The notes: generated by a model not told the origin, from the sequence alone. Shown: positions 37,210-45,481, counted from the first letter of the stretch. The stretch is DNA of 64,000 nucleotides from Rhizobium sp. WYJ-E13 (GCF_018987265.1 NZ_CP076853.1:2604001-2668000), one strand, 5' to 3'. Numbers and translations: made by a program.

Positions 37210-38658
37210 TCAGGCAGCCAGAGCCTTGATCTGATTCATGTCTTGCCGGAAACGAGCAAGCTCATGCGCCTTCCTGTCTTCGTCCGGGATTCGCAGCAGA
37301 TAGGAAGGATGCACCGTCACAAAAAGCAGGCGTCCCTCCTCCATGGCGATCGGCCGACCGCGGACATCCCCCAGCTTCTGCTTCTCCCCGGTGAGCGAAT
37401 AGAAGGCGGTCGCACCCATCGCCACGATCAGCCTCGGCTTGACGAGATCGAGTTCAAGCTTCAGCCACCAGCGGCATTGCTGCACTTCCCCCAAATTGGG
37501 CTTCTGGTGAATGCGGCGCTTACCGCGCGGCGCGTACTTGAAGTGCTTGACGGCATTGGTGACATAAAGCCGCGATCGATCGATGCCAGCCTGCGCAATC
37601 GCCTCGTCGAAAACCTTTCCGGCCGGACCGACAAAGGGACGACCGGCAAGATCTTCCTGATCGCCCGGCTGCTCTGCGACGACCATGATCTCGGCATTAT
37701 GCGGTCCCTCGCCGAAGATGGTCTGCGTCGCCCTGGCATGCAGCGGACAGCGGCAGCAGACAGCGGCCTCCTCGCGCAATGCATTAAGCGTTCCGGCCGG
37801 CGCCATTTCCGGAGCCGGCACGCGGGCAGCTGCCTCCTTTATGCGGTTGTGGTAGGGAAGCGGCATCGTCGCCTCACGCTCGGCCATGGCAAGCACCTTG
37901 GCTTCCGCATCGGCTATCAGGCCGGGGATGAGATCGGCTTCCGGCAGGTTCTTCCAGTATTTTTTCGGCATCTCGGCCTGCATGGCCTTCACCTTCAACC
38001 GCGCTGGGTTGAAGATGCTGGCATAATAAGTGCGCCAGAGATCGTCGGTCGCATCGCTGATATCAGGCTTCTCGCAAGGTACGTTGCTCGTCGTCAGCCG
38101 CTCGCCATCCCAGGCGGCCGATCCCTTCGGCGTTGCGATCAGCCAGTCCATGTCGGTGAAGCGGCGCTGGAAAAAGGGCGCCTTGCGCGCGACGATGTAG
38201 TGATCCGGCTCAAACCAGGCGATGAATTTCCGCCGCTCCCCGGCAGGTGCCGCCACTTCCTTGAAGCGCACGAAGGCCGTCATCTTGTGAGCGTCGCGAT
38301 ACACGCTCTTCTGCATCAGCCGAAGACGCGAGACCTCTTCGTCGGATGCCAGATCCAGCAGATTCCGATTTTCCAGCAGCCGCCAGAGCAGACTGTAAAG
38401 CAGCGAAAAGCGCTTGGCATCGCTATGACAGATCACTACCTCGGCCAACGCCATGAAGGCCGGCGGAACGCTCATCGGCCTGGCGCCGGCGGGAGGATCG
38501 GGCGGCAAGGCATCGCGCTGGAAAGCAAAGCCCGGCTCGCTGCTCTTTTCCTGCCAGTCGATTTCGTCAGGCAGAATTCCGGCCGCGGCAAGGGCGCGGG
38601 CAGCCTTGCGCCATTCCTCGAAATCCCCCCTGCCCTCCAGAACGACGCGGCGCATCAT
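37210..38658 (-). CDS. DUF4130 and UdgX-type uracil-DNA glycosylase fusion
   Basis: 482 aa. The N-terminal half (about 60-250) is DUF4130, with FRDAHKM-type (VYRDAHKMTAFVRF) and FFQRRFTDMDWLIATP. The C-terminal half (about 285-480) is a family-4-like glycosylase of the UdgX type. It shows Fe-S cysteines beginning CCRCPLHARATQTIFGEGP, the water/uracil motif AEQPGDQEDLAGRPFVGPAG, the KRRIHQKPN loop with H384 and HPSYLL at 450-455. In UdgX the loop histidine bonds covalently to the abasic sugar after removing uracil from single-stranded DNA. The ATG overlaps the stop of the radical-SAM gene by 4 nt (ATGA), so the two are one operon. Confidence 0.9.
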   Translation of the reverse strand: MMRRVVLEGRGDFEEWRKAARALAAAGILPDEIDWQEKSSEPGFAFQRDALPPDPPAGARPMSVPPAFMALAEVVICHSDAKRFSLLYSLLWRLLENRNLLDLASDEEVSRLRLMQKSVYRDAHKMTAFVRFKEVAAPAGERRKFIAWFEPDHYIVARKAPFFQRRFTDMDWLIATPKGSAAWDGERLTTSNVPCEKPDISDATDDLWRTYYASIFNPARLKVKAMQAEMPKKYWKNLPEADLIPGLIADAEAKVLAMAEREATMPLPYHNRIKEAAARVPAPEMAPAGTLNALREEAAVCCRCPLHARATQTIFGEGPHNAEIMVVAEQPGDQEDLAGRPFVGPAGKVFDEAIAQAGIDRSRLYVTNAVKHFKYAPRGKRRIHQKPNLGEVQQCRWWLKLELDLVKPRLIVAMGATAFYSLTGEKQKLGDVRGRPIAMEEGRLLFVTVHPSYLLRIPDEDRKAHELARFRQDMNQIKALAA

Positions 38659-39890
38659 AGCAGCGACAATTGTTCGGGTTGCGGTTCGAACATGGCGCGC
38701 AGATCCGGCCGATCGACAAGGCGACGCGGCGTCCAGCCCTCGGCAGTGATGAAGGCCTGCACCTTGCGAAGGGAGACACCAAGCCGCGGCAGATCCTCAA
38801 GCCGCAACCGGCGCTGCCGCCTCTCAGTTAGGATAGCCTTCACCGTTTTGGTACCGAGCCCCGGTACGCGCAGGAGCTTCTCGCGATCGGCGCGATTGAT
38901 ATCGACAGGGAAGTTTTCGCGATGGCCGAGCGCCCAGGCAAGCTTGGGATCGAGATTAAGATCCAGCATGCCGCCCTGCTGCGCCGAGGTAATCTCGTCG
39001 ATGCCGAAACCATAAAAGCGATAGAGCCAATCCGCCTGATAGAGCCGATGCTCGCGCATCAGCGGCGGCTTGATGAGCGGCAGGTTTTTCGAACTGTCAG
39101 GGATCGGGCTGAAGGCTGAATAATAGACACGTTTGAGACCATAGCTGCTGTAAAGCTGACCGCTGGTCGACAGGATGGTCGCATCATTGGCGCCGTCAGC
39201 GCCGACGATCATCTGCGTGCTCTGGCCGGCCGGCACGAAGCGCTTGCGCCGCTTGGTCTGCAGCGTCGGCTCTTCTGCCGCTTCGATCTTCAGCCTGAGA
39301 TCGCCCATCGAGCGGCGGATGCTGGCGGGCTTTTTCTCCGGCGCAAAACGGCTGATGCCGCTATCGGTCGGCAGCTCGATATTGAGCGACAGGCGATCGG
39401 CATAGAGTCCCGCCTCCTCGATCAGATGTGGAGACGCCTCCGGAATGGATTTCAGGTGGATATAGCCGCGAAAATGATGCGTGGCGCGCAGTTCGCGCAC
39501 GATGCGTACCATCTCCTCCATCGTATGGTCGGAAGAGCGGATAATGCCCGAGGAGAGGAACAGGCCCTCGATATAGTTGCGCCGATAGAATTCCAGCGTC
39601 AGCCAGACGACTTCCTCCGGCGTGAAGCGGGCGCGCTCGACATTGCTGGACGAGCGGTTGATGCAATAGGCGCAATCGTAGATGCAGAAATTGGTGAGCA
39701 GGATTTTGAGCAGCGAAATGCATCGTCCATCCGGCGCATAAGCATGGCAGATGCCTGAGCCTTCGGTCGAGCCGAGCCCACCGGAGGCAGACGAATCCCG
39801 TTTGACCGTGCCGCTGGAGGCGCAGGATGCATCATATTTGGCGGCATCGGATAGGATCGCCAACCGTTCTTTAAGCGACTTCTTCATCAT
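38655..39890 (-). CDS. Putative DNA modification/repair radical SAM protein
   Basis: About 411 aa. The radical-SAM cluster is LLTNFCIYDCAYCINRSSS (C-x3-C-x2-C). The C-terminus carries a helix-hairpin-helix unit (LLRVPGLGTKTVKAIL), which suggests DNA contact. This gene type is usually found next to DUF4130/UdgX genes and is named for a presumed, still unproven, DNA repair or modification role. A GTG at 39899 could start translation, but it sits inside a LexA-like box (39894-39908), so the ATG at 39890 or 39887 is more likely; the ribosome site is poor for all. It overlaps the downstream gene by 4 nt. Confidence 0.88.
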   Translation of the reverse strand: MMKKSLKERLAILSDAAKYDASCASSGTVKRDSSASGGLGSTEGSGICHAYAPDGRCISLLKILLTNFCIYDCAYCINRSSSNVERARFTPEEVVWLTLEFYRRNYIEGLFLSSGIIRSSDHTMEEMVRIVRELRATHHFRGYIHLKSIPEASPHLIEEAGLYADRLSLNIELPTDSGISRFAPEKKPASIRRSMGDLRLKIEAAEEPTLQTKRRKRFVPAGQSTQMIVGADGANDATILSTSGQLYSSYGLKRVYYSAFSPIPDSSKNLPLIKPPLMREHRLYQADWLYRFYGFGIDEITSAQQGGMLDLNLDPKLAWALGHRENFPVDINRADREKLLRVPGLGTKTVKAILTERRQRRLRLEDLPRLGVSLRKVQAFITAEGWTPRRLVDRPDLRAMFEPQPEQLSLL

Positions 39891-39893
39891 CTT

Positions 39894-39908
39894 GTTCACT
39901 AAATGTTC
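39894..39908 (-). promoter_or_regulatory. LexA (SOS) box of the radical-SAM/UdgX operon
   Basis: GTTC-actaaat-GTTC on the plus strand, or GAAC-N7-GAAC on the minus strand, matches exactly the direct-repeat operator used by LexA in alphaproteobacteria. It lies at the very start of the radical-SAM gene and overlaps the presumed -10 region (TTTAGT) of a promoter whose -35 may be TTGATT, so LexA bound here would block transcription. Confidence 0.65.
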
Positions 39909-40027
39909 ACGGTGGCAAAATCAAGACCGAGCAATGAGCCTCCCTGCAACTTCCCTTCAAAAGCAGGCACTTCTGCTGATCATAAAAAGCGCCGATACGA
40001 ATTTTATGGAAATTGCGCGTGCCGATC

Positions 40028-40036
40028 TGCTATAAG
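40028..40036 (+). promoter_or_regulatory. Extended -10 promoter of greA
   Basis: TGCTATAAG (TG-n-TATAAG) is an extended -10 element; no good -35 is visible. Transcription would start near 40043, about 95 nt before the greA ATG and about 16 nt before a terminator hairpin. Confidence 0.45.
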
Positions 40037-40058
40037 CAACGAACTAGGTTTGTAACAC

Positions 40059-40094
40059 GGTTCCGAAGTTCCCCTTCGGGACCTGTTTTCTTTT
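40059..40094 (+). terminator. Intrinsic terminator in the greA leader
   Basis: GGTTCCGAA (40059-40067) pairs with TTCGGGACC (40075-40083, one G-T wobble) around a 7-nt loop and is followed by TGTTTTCTTTT. It lies between the greA promoter and its ribosome site, with no other plus-strand gene upstream, so it would attenuate greA and release a leader RNA of about 50 nt. Confidence 0.7.
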
Positions 40095-40137
40095 GTGTCT
40101 GCGCGAACTGCGGATGCGGGGAGAGAAGGACGAAAAA

Positions 40138-40614
40138 ATGGTTGATAAGGTACCGATGACACAGGGTGGTTTCGTCAAGTTGCAGGAAGAACTGCGCTGG
40201 CGTCAGCAGGAGGAGCGCCCGCGAATCATCGAGGCAATTGCGGAAGCGCGCGCCCATGGCGACCTCTCCGAAAATGCCGAGTACCATGCTGCCAAGGAAG
40301 CGCAGAGCCACAATGAAGGCCGCATTACCGAGCTCGAAGACCTGACGGCGCGTGCCGAAATCATCGACCTCTCCAAGATGTCGGGCGACAAGATCAAGTT
40401 CGGCGCCAAGGTGAAGCTCATCGACGAGGACACCGAAGAGGAAAAGACCTACCAGATCGTCGGCGATCAGGAAGCCGACGTGAAGCAGGGCCGCATCTCC
40501 ATCTCCTCCCCGATCGCCCGCGCGCTGATCGGCAAGGAAGTCGGCGATTCCATCGAAGTCAATGCGCCCGGCGGTTCGAAAGCCTACGAAATCCTTTCCG
40601 TTTCCTGGGGCTGA
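40138..40614 (+). CDS. greA: Transcription elongation factor GreA
   Basis: 158 aa. N-terminal coiled coil (about 10-75) with the acidic tip around [16 protein letters not shown], and a C-terminal FKBP-like domain ([40 protein letters not shown]). GreA enters the polymerase secondary channel and stimulates cleavage of backtracked RNA. I chose MVDKVPMTQ at 40138 behind GAAGGACG; a longer open frame upstream overlaps the leader terminator and is unlikely to be translated. The LPS mannosyltransferase gene follows after 31 bp, probably in the same transcript. Confidence 0.97.
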   Translation: MVDKVPMTQGGFVKLQEELRWRQQEERPRIIEAIAEARAHGDLSENAEYHAAKEAQSHNEGRITELEDLTARAEIIDLSKMSGDKIKFGAKVKLIDEDTEEEKTYQIVGDQEADVKQGRISISSPIARALIGKEVGDSIEVNAPGGSKAYEILSVSWG

Positions 40615-40645
40615 TCGCCTTCGCCTCTCTCAGCAAGAGCAGCCA

Positions 40646-41695
40646 GTGCCGGATATCAGCGACGTCGAGATCATCGCGCCCAACCTGAAACGCCGGCTCT
40701 CCGGCGTCACGTCGACAATCGTCCAGCTCATCCCCTGCCAGATCCGGCTGGGGATCAGGATCGCCGCACTCGGCCCCGGCCTGCCGCCGGAACTTCCCCG
40801 TTTGAAATGGCCGCAGCTTGCCGGCCTCTGGCGTCCGCCGGCCGGCCGGCGCCGCCGCATCTGGCACGCGCGCCGCAACAATGAGATGGCGGCAGGCATC
40901 CTCATGCGCCACGTGCTGCGCGTGCCGCTGAAGCTCGTCTTCACCTCGGCCGCCCAACGCCACCATACTTCCTATACGCGTTGGCTGATCCGCCGAATGG
41001 ATGCGGTGATCGCCACCAGCAGCCGTTCCGGCTCCTTCCTCAAGGTGCCGCACACGGTCATCCAGCACGGCATCGATCTTACCCTCTTCCACCCGCCTGA
41101 AGGGCCTGACGATACGATCACTGCCACCGGCCTGCCCGGCCGCTACCTTGTCGGCTGCTTCGGCCGCGTGCGCCATCAGAAGGGCACCGACCTTTTCGTC
41201 CAGGCGATGATCGCACTCCTGCCGCAGCATCCGGACTGGACGGCCGTCATTTCCGGCCGCGTCACGCCGGAGCACACGGCATTCGCCGACAAGCTGAAGG
41301 CCGATATCGCCGCAGCCGGTCTGACTGACCGCATCGTCTTCATCGGCGAGGTGCCAGATATCAAGGTCTGGTATCGCCGCTTGACGCTTTACATCGCCCC
41401 CTCCCGCAATGAAGGCTTCGGCCTGACACCGCTGGAGGCGATGGCTTCGAAAACGGCAGTCGTGGCATCTGACGCCGGTGCCTATGCCGAAATGATCGTG
41501 CCCGGCGAAAACGGCATCATCGTGCCCCCCGGCGATGGCGAGGCGCTGACGGCAGCCATCGTCACCTATCTTACCGATCCTGCGCTCGCCATCGCACAGG
41601 GCGAGACGGCTCTCCGGCACGTGCGGGAAAATTTCGCACTGGAAAAGGAAGCGACGGCGATCAACCGGATTTACCAGCAACTTCTCGGCGCGTAA
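40646..41695 (+). CDS. lpsB: LPS core mannosyltransferase, GT4 (LpsB/LpcC type)
   Basis: 349 aa GT-B glycosyltransferase: acceptor half with NLKRRLSGVTSTIVQLIPCQ and HARRNNEMAAGIL, donor half with the family-4 motif SRNEGFGLTPLEAMAS. Sequence style and position directly after greA match the LpsB gene of S. meliloti, equivalent to LpcC of R. leguminosarum, which adds mannose to the Kdo of the LPS core. I chose the GTG at 40646 (VPDISDVE) preceded by AAGAG; a 28-codon upstream extension overlaps greA. Acts at the cytoplasmic face of the inner membrane. Confidence 0.78.
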   Translation: MPDISDVEIIAPNLKRRLSGVTSTIVQLIPCQIRLGIRIAALGPGLPPELPRLKWPQLAGLWRPPAGRRRRIWHARRNNEMAAGILMRHVLRVPLKLVFTSAAQRHHTSYTRWLIRRMDAVIATSSRSGSFLKVPHTVIQHGIDLTLFHPPEGPDDTITATGLPGRYLVGCFGRVRHQKGTDLFVQAMIALLPQHPDWTAVISGRVTPEHTAFADKLKADIAAAGLTDRIVFIGEVPDIKVWYRRLTLYIAPSRNEGFGLTPLEAMASKTAVVASDAGAYAEMIVPGENGIIVPPGDGEALTAAIVTYLTDPALAIAQGETALRHVRENFALEKEATAINRIYQQLLGA

Positions 41696-41747
41696 GTCGT
41701 TCGTCAGACCATGGCAACGGATATATCAGGGAGGTAGGGACACGTAG

Positions 41748-42542
41748 ATGTCGACCGCAAACGACAACGAAAACCTGGTCAACGTGCTTTGTATGAAATG
41801 GGGGACGCTCTACGGCGCCGAATACGTCAACAATCTCTACCGCGGCGTCAAACGACACCTGAGGCGCCCGCATCGCTTTGTCTGCTTCACCGACGACACG
41901 GTAGGCCTCGAGGAGGGTATCGAAACCTTCCCTCTGCCCGAGCTCGGTCTGCCTTCCGGCTCCAGGGACCGCCGCTGGCAGAAGCTTGGGCTCTTCCGCC
42001 GTGAGCTTGCCGATCTCAAAGGCATCGCCCTCTTCCTCGATCTCGACCTCGTCATCGTCGATGATCTGGAACCGCTCTTTCAGCACCCGGGCCAATTCCT
42101 CACCATCCGCGACGATGATCTCTTCCAGGCAAAACCGCTGCGCAAGATCAACCCTGCCCGCGACAAGTTCCTGGCCTCGGTCGGCAACAGTTCGGTCTTT
42201 CGCTATGAGATCGGCGCCCACCCCTATATTCTCGACACCTATACCGCCGATCCAGTGGCGGCCATGGCGAAATACGAGATCTCCCAGCAATTTCAGAGCG
42301 CGCAGCTGCAAGCACATGGACACCTGCAGTACTGGCCGCGCGAATGGTGCGTAAGCTTCAAGAACGCCTGCGTGCCGCGCCATTTCAAGAGCTTCTGGCG
42401 CGATCCCGAGCTGCCGCCGGAGGCCAAGATCGTGGTCTTCGCCGGTAGTCCGAAAATGAGCGAGGTTTTTGAAGGCGGCGGCCAGCACTGGTATCGCCGC
42501 ATCGGCAATACCGACTGGCTCAGCAGGGCCTGGCGCGGCTAG
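41748..42542 (+). CDS. Putative glycosyltransferase with DxD motif
   Basis: 264 aa. A GT-A-like nucleotide-sugar fold is suggested by LVNVLCMKWGTLYGAEYVNN at the start, FVCFTDDT, and LFLDLDLVIVDDLEPLF with the DxD metal motif. No signal peptide or membrane helix. It follows lpsB by 52 bp, so an LPS-core or surface-glycan role is likely by context. In S. meliloti the equivalent interval holds three lps genes before lrp; here only one is present. Exact linkage unknown. It converges on lrp with 1 bp between stops. Confidence 0.7.
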   Translation: MSTANDNENLVNVLCMKWGTLYGAEYVNNLYRGVKRHLRRPHRFVCFTDDTVGLEEGIETFPLPELGLPSGSRDRRWQKLGLFRRELADLKGIALFLDLDLVIVDDLEPLFQHPGQFLTIRDDDLFQAKPLRKINPARDKFLASVGNSSVFRYEIGAHPYILDTYTADPVAAMAKYEISQQFQSAQLQAHGHLQYWPREWCVSFKNACVPRHFKSFWRDPELPPEAKIVVFAGSPKMSEVFEGGGQHWYRRIGNTDWLSRAWRG

Positions 42543-42543
42543 A

Positions 42544-43011
42544 TTACAGTTCTACCAGCCCGAGCTTCTTCACCTGCCGGATCGTCAGCATGGTGCGAAC
42601 GGTATCGACATGCTCGTTGGCCGTCAGTACTTCAATGACGAAGTCCTGGAAGCGGGTAAGGTTCTGGGCGACACAATGCAGCAGGAAATCGCTGTCGCCG
42701 GACACCATCCAGGCCTGACGCACCAGCGGCCATTCGGTGGTGGCCGCGGCAAAGGCCTTTAGATTGGCTTCGGACTGGTGCTTGAGGCCGACCATGCAGA
42801 AGGCGACGAGATCGAGCCCGAGCTTCGGGCTGTTCAGCATCGCGTGATAACCTTCGATGACGCCGGCCTCTTCGAGCTTGCGCACACGACGCAGGCAGGG
42901 CGGCGCCGATATTCCCACCCGATCGGCAAGCTCCACATTGGTCATGCGGCCGTCTGCCTGCAGTTCTCGCAATATCTTTATGTCGATGACGTCAAGTTCA
43001 GCGCGAACCAC
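42544..43011 (-). CDS. lrp: Lrp/AsnC family transcriptional regulator
   Basis: 155 aa: N-terminal helix-turn-helix (LDVIDIKILRELQADGRM, VELADRVGISAPPCLRRVRK) and C-terminal RAM effector domain (HCVAQNLTRFQDFVIEVL, VRTMLTIRQVKKLGLVEL). I chose GTG at 43011 (VVRAELD) with AAGG upstream; the open frame extends 52 codons further without a start that fits. Equivalent in position to the lrp gene upstream of trxB in S. meliloti, which LsrB is reported to influence together with LPS genes. Divergent from trxB with a 230-bp control region. Confidence 0.9.
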   Translation of the reverse strand: MVRAELDVIDIKILRELQADGRMTNVELADRVGISAPPCLRRVRKLEEAGVIEGYHAMLNSPKLGLDLVAFCMVGLKHQSEANLKAFAAATTEWPLVRQAWMVSGDSDFLLHCVAQNLTRFQDFVIEVLTANEHVDTVRTMLTIRQVKKLGLVEL

Positions 43012-43241
43012 GCTCAGGCCTTTCTTTAATTCCCCGCGGGCAGCTTCTATATAAAGCCACGGAATACGCAAGAAAGTTTCAGTGAGATGACGGAATCTTG
43101 CAAAGCCGGTGCATTTGCCTTGTTGGTAATGCAAGGCTGCCCTTGAATAAAAGCATTGGTCGTTCATAAATGGCGACGGGATCGCGAAACGGCCTTATTC
43201 ACCTCTTAGCCGCCGCATCCTGCCAGTCGAAAGGAAATTCC

Positions 43242-44216
43242 ATGTCTGCCCGCCATACCAAGGTGCTCATCATCGGCTCCGGACCTGCCGGTTATACGGC
43301 CGCGGTCTATGCCGCGCGCGCCATGCTGAAACCGGTTTTGATCGCCGGTCTGGAACAGGGTGGCCAGCTCATGATCACCACCGACGTCGAGAACTATCCG
43401 GGCTTTGCCGATCCGATCCAGGGGCCGTGGCTGATGGACCAGATGTTACAGCAAGCCCAGCATGTCGGTGCCGAAATCGTTAACGACCTTGTGACCGAAG
43501 TCGATCTCAACCAGCGCCCCTTCGTTGCCCGCACCGATAGCGGCCAGGTCTGGACCGCCGATACGCTTGTTATCGCGACCGGCGCCAAGGCCAAATGGCT
43601 CGGCATCGAAAGCGAGCAGCATTTCCAAGGATTCGGTGTATCGGCCTGCGCCACCTGCGATGGCTTCTTCTATCGCAACAAGGATGTGATCGTGGTCGGC
43701 GGCGGCAACAGCGCCGTCGAGGAAGCGCTCTATCTCTCCAACATCGCGAAGTCGGTCACCGTCGTGCACCGCCGCGACGGCTTCCGCGCAGAAAAGATCC
43801 TGCAGGAACGTCTCTTTTCCAAGGAGAACGTCAAGGTTCTCTGGAACACCGAGGTCGCCGAGATCACGGGTACGCCGGCAAAGCCCCCCATGCCGCCGTC
43901 CGTTTCCGGTGCTCGCCTGCGCGATACCCGCACCGGCGCCATCACCGATGTCGCTATTGATGGTGTCTTCGTGGCAATCGGTCACGCGCCCGCAACCGAG
44001 CTTTTCAAGGGCAAGCTGAAGCTGAAGGACAATGGCTATCTCTGGACCGCACCGGATTCGACTGCGACCAGCCTGGAGGGAGTCTATGCCGCAGGCGATG
44101 TGACGGACGATACGTTCCGCCAGGCGATCACCGCCGCAGGCATGGGATGCATGGCCGCCCTCGAGGCAGAACGTTATCTGACGGGCCATGTGCCCGTTGC
44201 CGTAGCAGCGGAGTAA
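43242..44216 (+). CDS. trxB: Thioredoxin-disulfide reductase
   Basis: 324 aa. FAD motif VLIIGSGPAGYTAAVYAARA at the N-terminus, redox-active CATC at 136-139, NADPH motif VVGGGNSAVEEALYL and C-terminal FAD motif GVYAAGDVTDDTFRQAI. It passes electrons from NADPH to thioredoxin. AAAGGAAATTCC precedes the ATG at 43242. The LysR gene lsrB follows after 22 bp and is probably co-transcribed, which couples thiol reduction to a redox-responsive regulator. Confidence 0.97.
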   Translation: MSARHTKVLIIGSGPAGYTAAVYAARAMLKPVLIAGLEQGGQLMITTDVENYPGFADPIQGPWLMDQMLQQAQHVGAEIVNDLVTEVDLNQRPFVARTDSGQVWTADTLVIATGAKAKWLGIESEQHFQGFGVSACATCDGFFYRNKDVIVVGGGNSAVEEALYLSNIAKSVTVVHRRDGFRAEKILQERLFSKENVKVLWNTEVAEITGTPAKPPMPPSVSGARLRDTRTGAITDVAIDGVFVAIGHAPATELFKGKLKLKDNGYLWTAPDSTATSLEGVYAAGDVTDDTFRQAITAAGMGCMAALEAERYLTGHVPVAVAAE

Positions 44217-44238
44217 TTGTGGCATGAGGGGTGGGGGA

Positions 44239-45135
44239 ATGCCATTGGATTGGGACAAGCTGCGTATTTTCCACGCAGCCGCCGAAGCCGGATCGTTTAC
44301 GCATGCGGCTGACAAGCTGCATCTGTCCCAGTCGGCCATCAGCCGTCAGGTCAGCGCGCTCGAGCAGGATGTGGGCACCAAGCTCTTCCACCGCCATGCG
44401 CGCGGCCTGATCCTCACCGAACAGGGCGAACTGCTTTACCGCACCGCCCATGATGTGCTTCTAAAGCTCGAAACCGTGAAGATGCAGCTGACCGAAACGA
44501 CGGAAACGCCGTCCGGCAAGCTGCGCGTCACCACGACTGTCGGCCTCGGCCAGGGCTGGCTGACCGACAAGATCCAGGAATTCCTGCAGCTTTATCCCGA
44601 TGTTCAGATCCAGCTTATCCTCGACAACGAGGAAGTGGATGTGAACATGCGCCATGCCGATTGCGCCATCCGCCTTCGCCAGCCGCAGCAGTCCGACCTG
44701 ATCCAGCGCAAGCTCTTCACCGTGCATATGCACGTTTATGCGGCCCCCTCCTACATCAACCGCCATGGTGAACCACAAAAGATCGAGGATCTCGACAATC
44801 ATCGCATCATCACTTTCGGCGAACCCGCACCGAACTATCTGCTCGACGTCAACTGGCTGGAAATCGCCGGCCGCTCGTCGGACAACAAGCGCATTCCGCA
44901 TCTGCAGATCAACAGCCAGACCTCGATCAAGCGCGCCTGCCTGCTCGGCATCGGCATCGCCTGCCTGCCCGACTATATCGTCGGTCGAGACCCCGGCCTG
45001 ATTCAGCTTGCGATCAATGCCGATGTTCCCTCCTTCGATACCTACTTCTGCTATCCTGACGAGATAAAGAACGCCGCGAAGTTGAAAGCCTTCCGCGATT
45101 TCATCGTCAGCAAGGCCCGCAACTGGAACTTCTGA
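44239..45135 (+). CDS. lsrB: LysR regulator of the LsrB/VtlR type
   Basis: 298 aa. Helix-turn-helix in the first 65 residues (LRIFHAAAEAGSFTHAADKL, LSQSAISRQVSALEQDVG) and a LysR effector domain containing C142, C234, C242 and C271. Position between trxB and two AbcR-like sRNA genes is that of LsrB in S. meliloti and VtlR in Agrobacterium and Brucella. Those regulators respond to oxidative stress through cysteines, affect LPS genes and activate AbcR sRNAs. I chose the ATG at 44239 behind GAGGGG. Direct regulation of the neighbouring sRNAs here is inferred. Confidence 0.85.
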   Translation: MPLDWDKLRIFHAAAEAGSFTHAADKLHLSQSAISRQVSALEQDVGTKLFHRHARGLILTEQGELLYRTAHDVLLKLETVKMQLTETTETPSGKLRVTTTVGLGQGWLTDKIQEFLQLYPDVQIQLILDNEEVDVNMRHADCAIRLRQPQQSDLIQRKLFTVHMHVYAAPSYINRHGEPQKIEDLDNHRIITFGEPAPNYLLDVNWLEIAGRSSDNKRIPHLQINSQTSIKRACLLGIGIACLPDYIVGRDPGLIQLAINADVPSFDTYFCYPDEIKNAAKLKAFRDFIVSKARNWNF

Positions 45136-45174
45136 TTTCCATTTTTATGGAAGAGATTTCAAATCATGCAACCT

Positions 45175-45193
45175 GTGCATGACTGACATGCAC
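45175..45193 (+). promoter_or_regulatory. Inverted repeat upstream of the first AbcR-like gene
   Basis: GTGCAT-gactgac-ATGCAC, a 19-bp inverted repeat about 27 bp before the -35 element. The block TGACATGCACAAAAAA is repeated before the second copy. LysR-type sites have this spacing, so LsrB is the first candidate to bind. Confidence 0.5.
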
Positions 45194-45201
45194 AAAAAAG
45201 G

Positions 45202-45230
45202 GTTGCTGTTTGCTCATTAAAACACCACAT
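45202..45230 (+). promoter_or_regulatory. Promoter of the first AbcR-like sRNA
   Basis: GTTGCT (45202-45207), 17-bp spacer, CCACAT (45225-45230). Both hexamers align with those of the second copy and with the rhizobial pattern CTTGAC-N17-CTATAT, but each has mismatches, as expected of an activator-dependent promoter. Confidence 0.5.
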
Positions 45231-45237
45231 AGCACAT

Positions 45238-45353
45238 AGCTGATGCACACGGTGGCTTTTCCTCCCAGTTCCACCGCATTAGCTGTTCCCCTCTGGAGGT
45301 TTTTGACCTTCACACTTATAAGGGCCCTGGTTTTCCGGTGGCCCTCTTTTTTT
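45238..45353 (+). ncRNA. abcR1: AbcR-like trans-acting sRNA, first copy
   Basis: About 116 nt, starting near 45238 (CATAGCTGATGCA) and ending in the terminator AGGGCC...GGCCCT plus TCTTTTTTT (45321-45353). An exposed CCTCCCAGTTCCACCGC stretch is the anti-Shine-Dalgarno loop typical of the AbcR family; CCCCTCTGGAGG forms a second hairpin. AbcR RNAs act with Hfq to repress mRNAs for ABC-transporter binding proteins. The tandem arrangement between lsrB and an ArsR gene is exactly that of AbcR1/AbcR2 in S. meliloti. Ends are predicted, and which copy is 1 or 2 is arbitrary. Confidence 0.8.
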
Positions 45354-45410
45354 GCCCGAATTTTTCTTTTTGCCTGAATTTTTGCCGGCAGATACCGCAA
45401 TGCGGAAAAA

Positions 45411-45440
45411 TTTGTGCAGCGCATAGCTGACATGCACAAA
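45411..45440 (+). promoter_or_regulatory. Inverted repeat upstream of the second AbcR-like gene
   Basis: TTTGTGCA (45411-45418) and TGCACAAA (45433-45440) form an 8-bp inverted repeat with a 14-bp centre, ending 5 bp before the -35 element. It overlaps the conserved TGACATGCACAAAAAA block. Confidence 0.5.
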
Positions 45441-45445
45441 AAACT

Positions 45446-45474
45446 ATTGAAAGCTGCACAAAGAACCACCATAT
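45446..45474 (+). promoter_or_regulatory. Promoter of the second AbcR-like sRNA
   Basis: ATTGAA (45446-45451), 17-bp spacer, CCATAT (45469-45474): close to the rhizobial pattern CTTGAC-N17-CTATAT and better than the promoter of the first copy. Start expected near 45482. Confidence 0.6.
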
Positions 45475-45481
45475 CGCTCAT

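Noticed and set aside
37243..39015. A 590-codon plus-strand frame opposite UdgX and the radical-SAM gene
   Set aside because: It crosses the boundary of two well-supported overlapping genes on the other strand and shows no domain.
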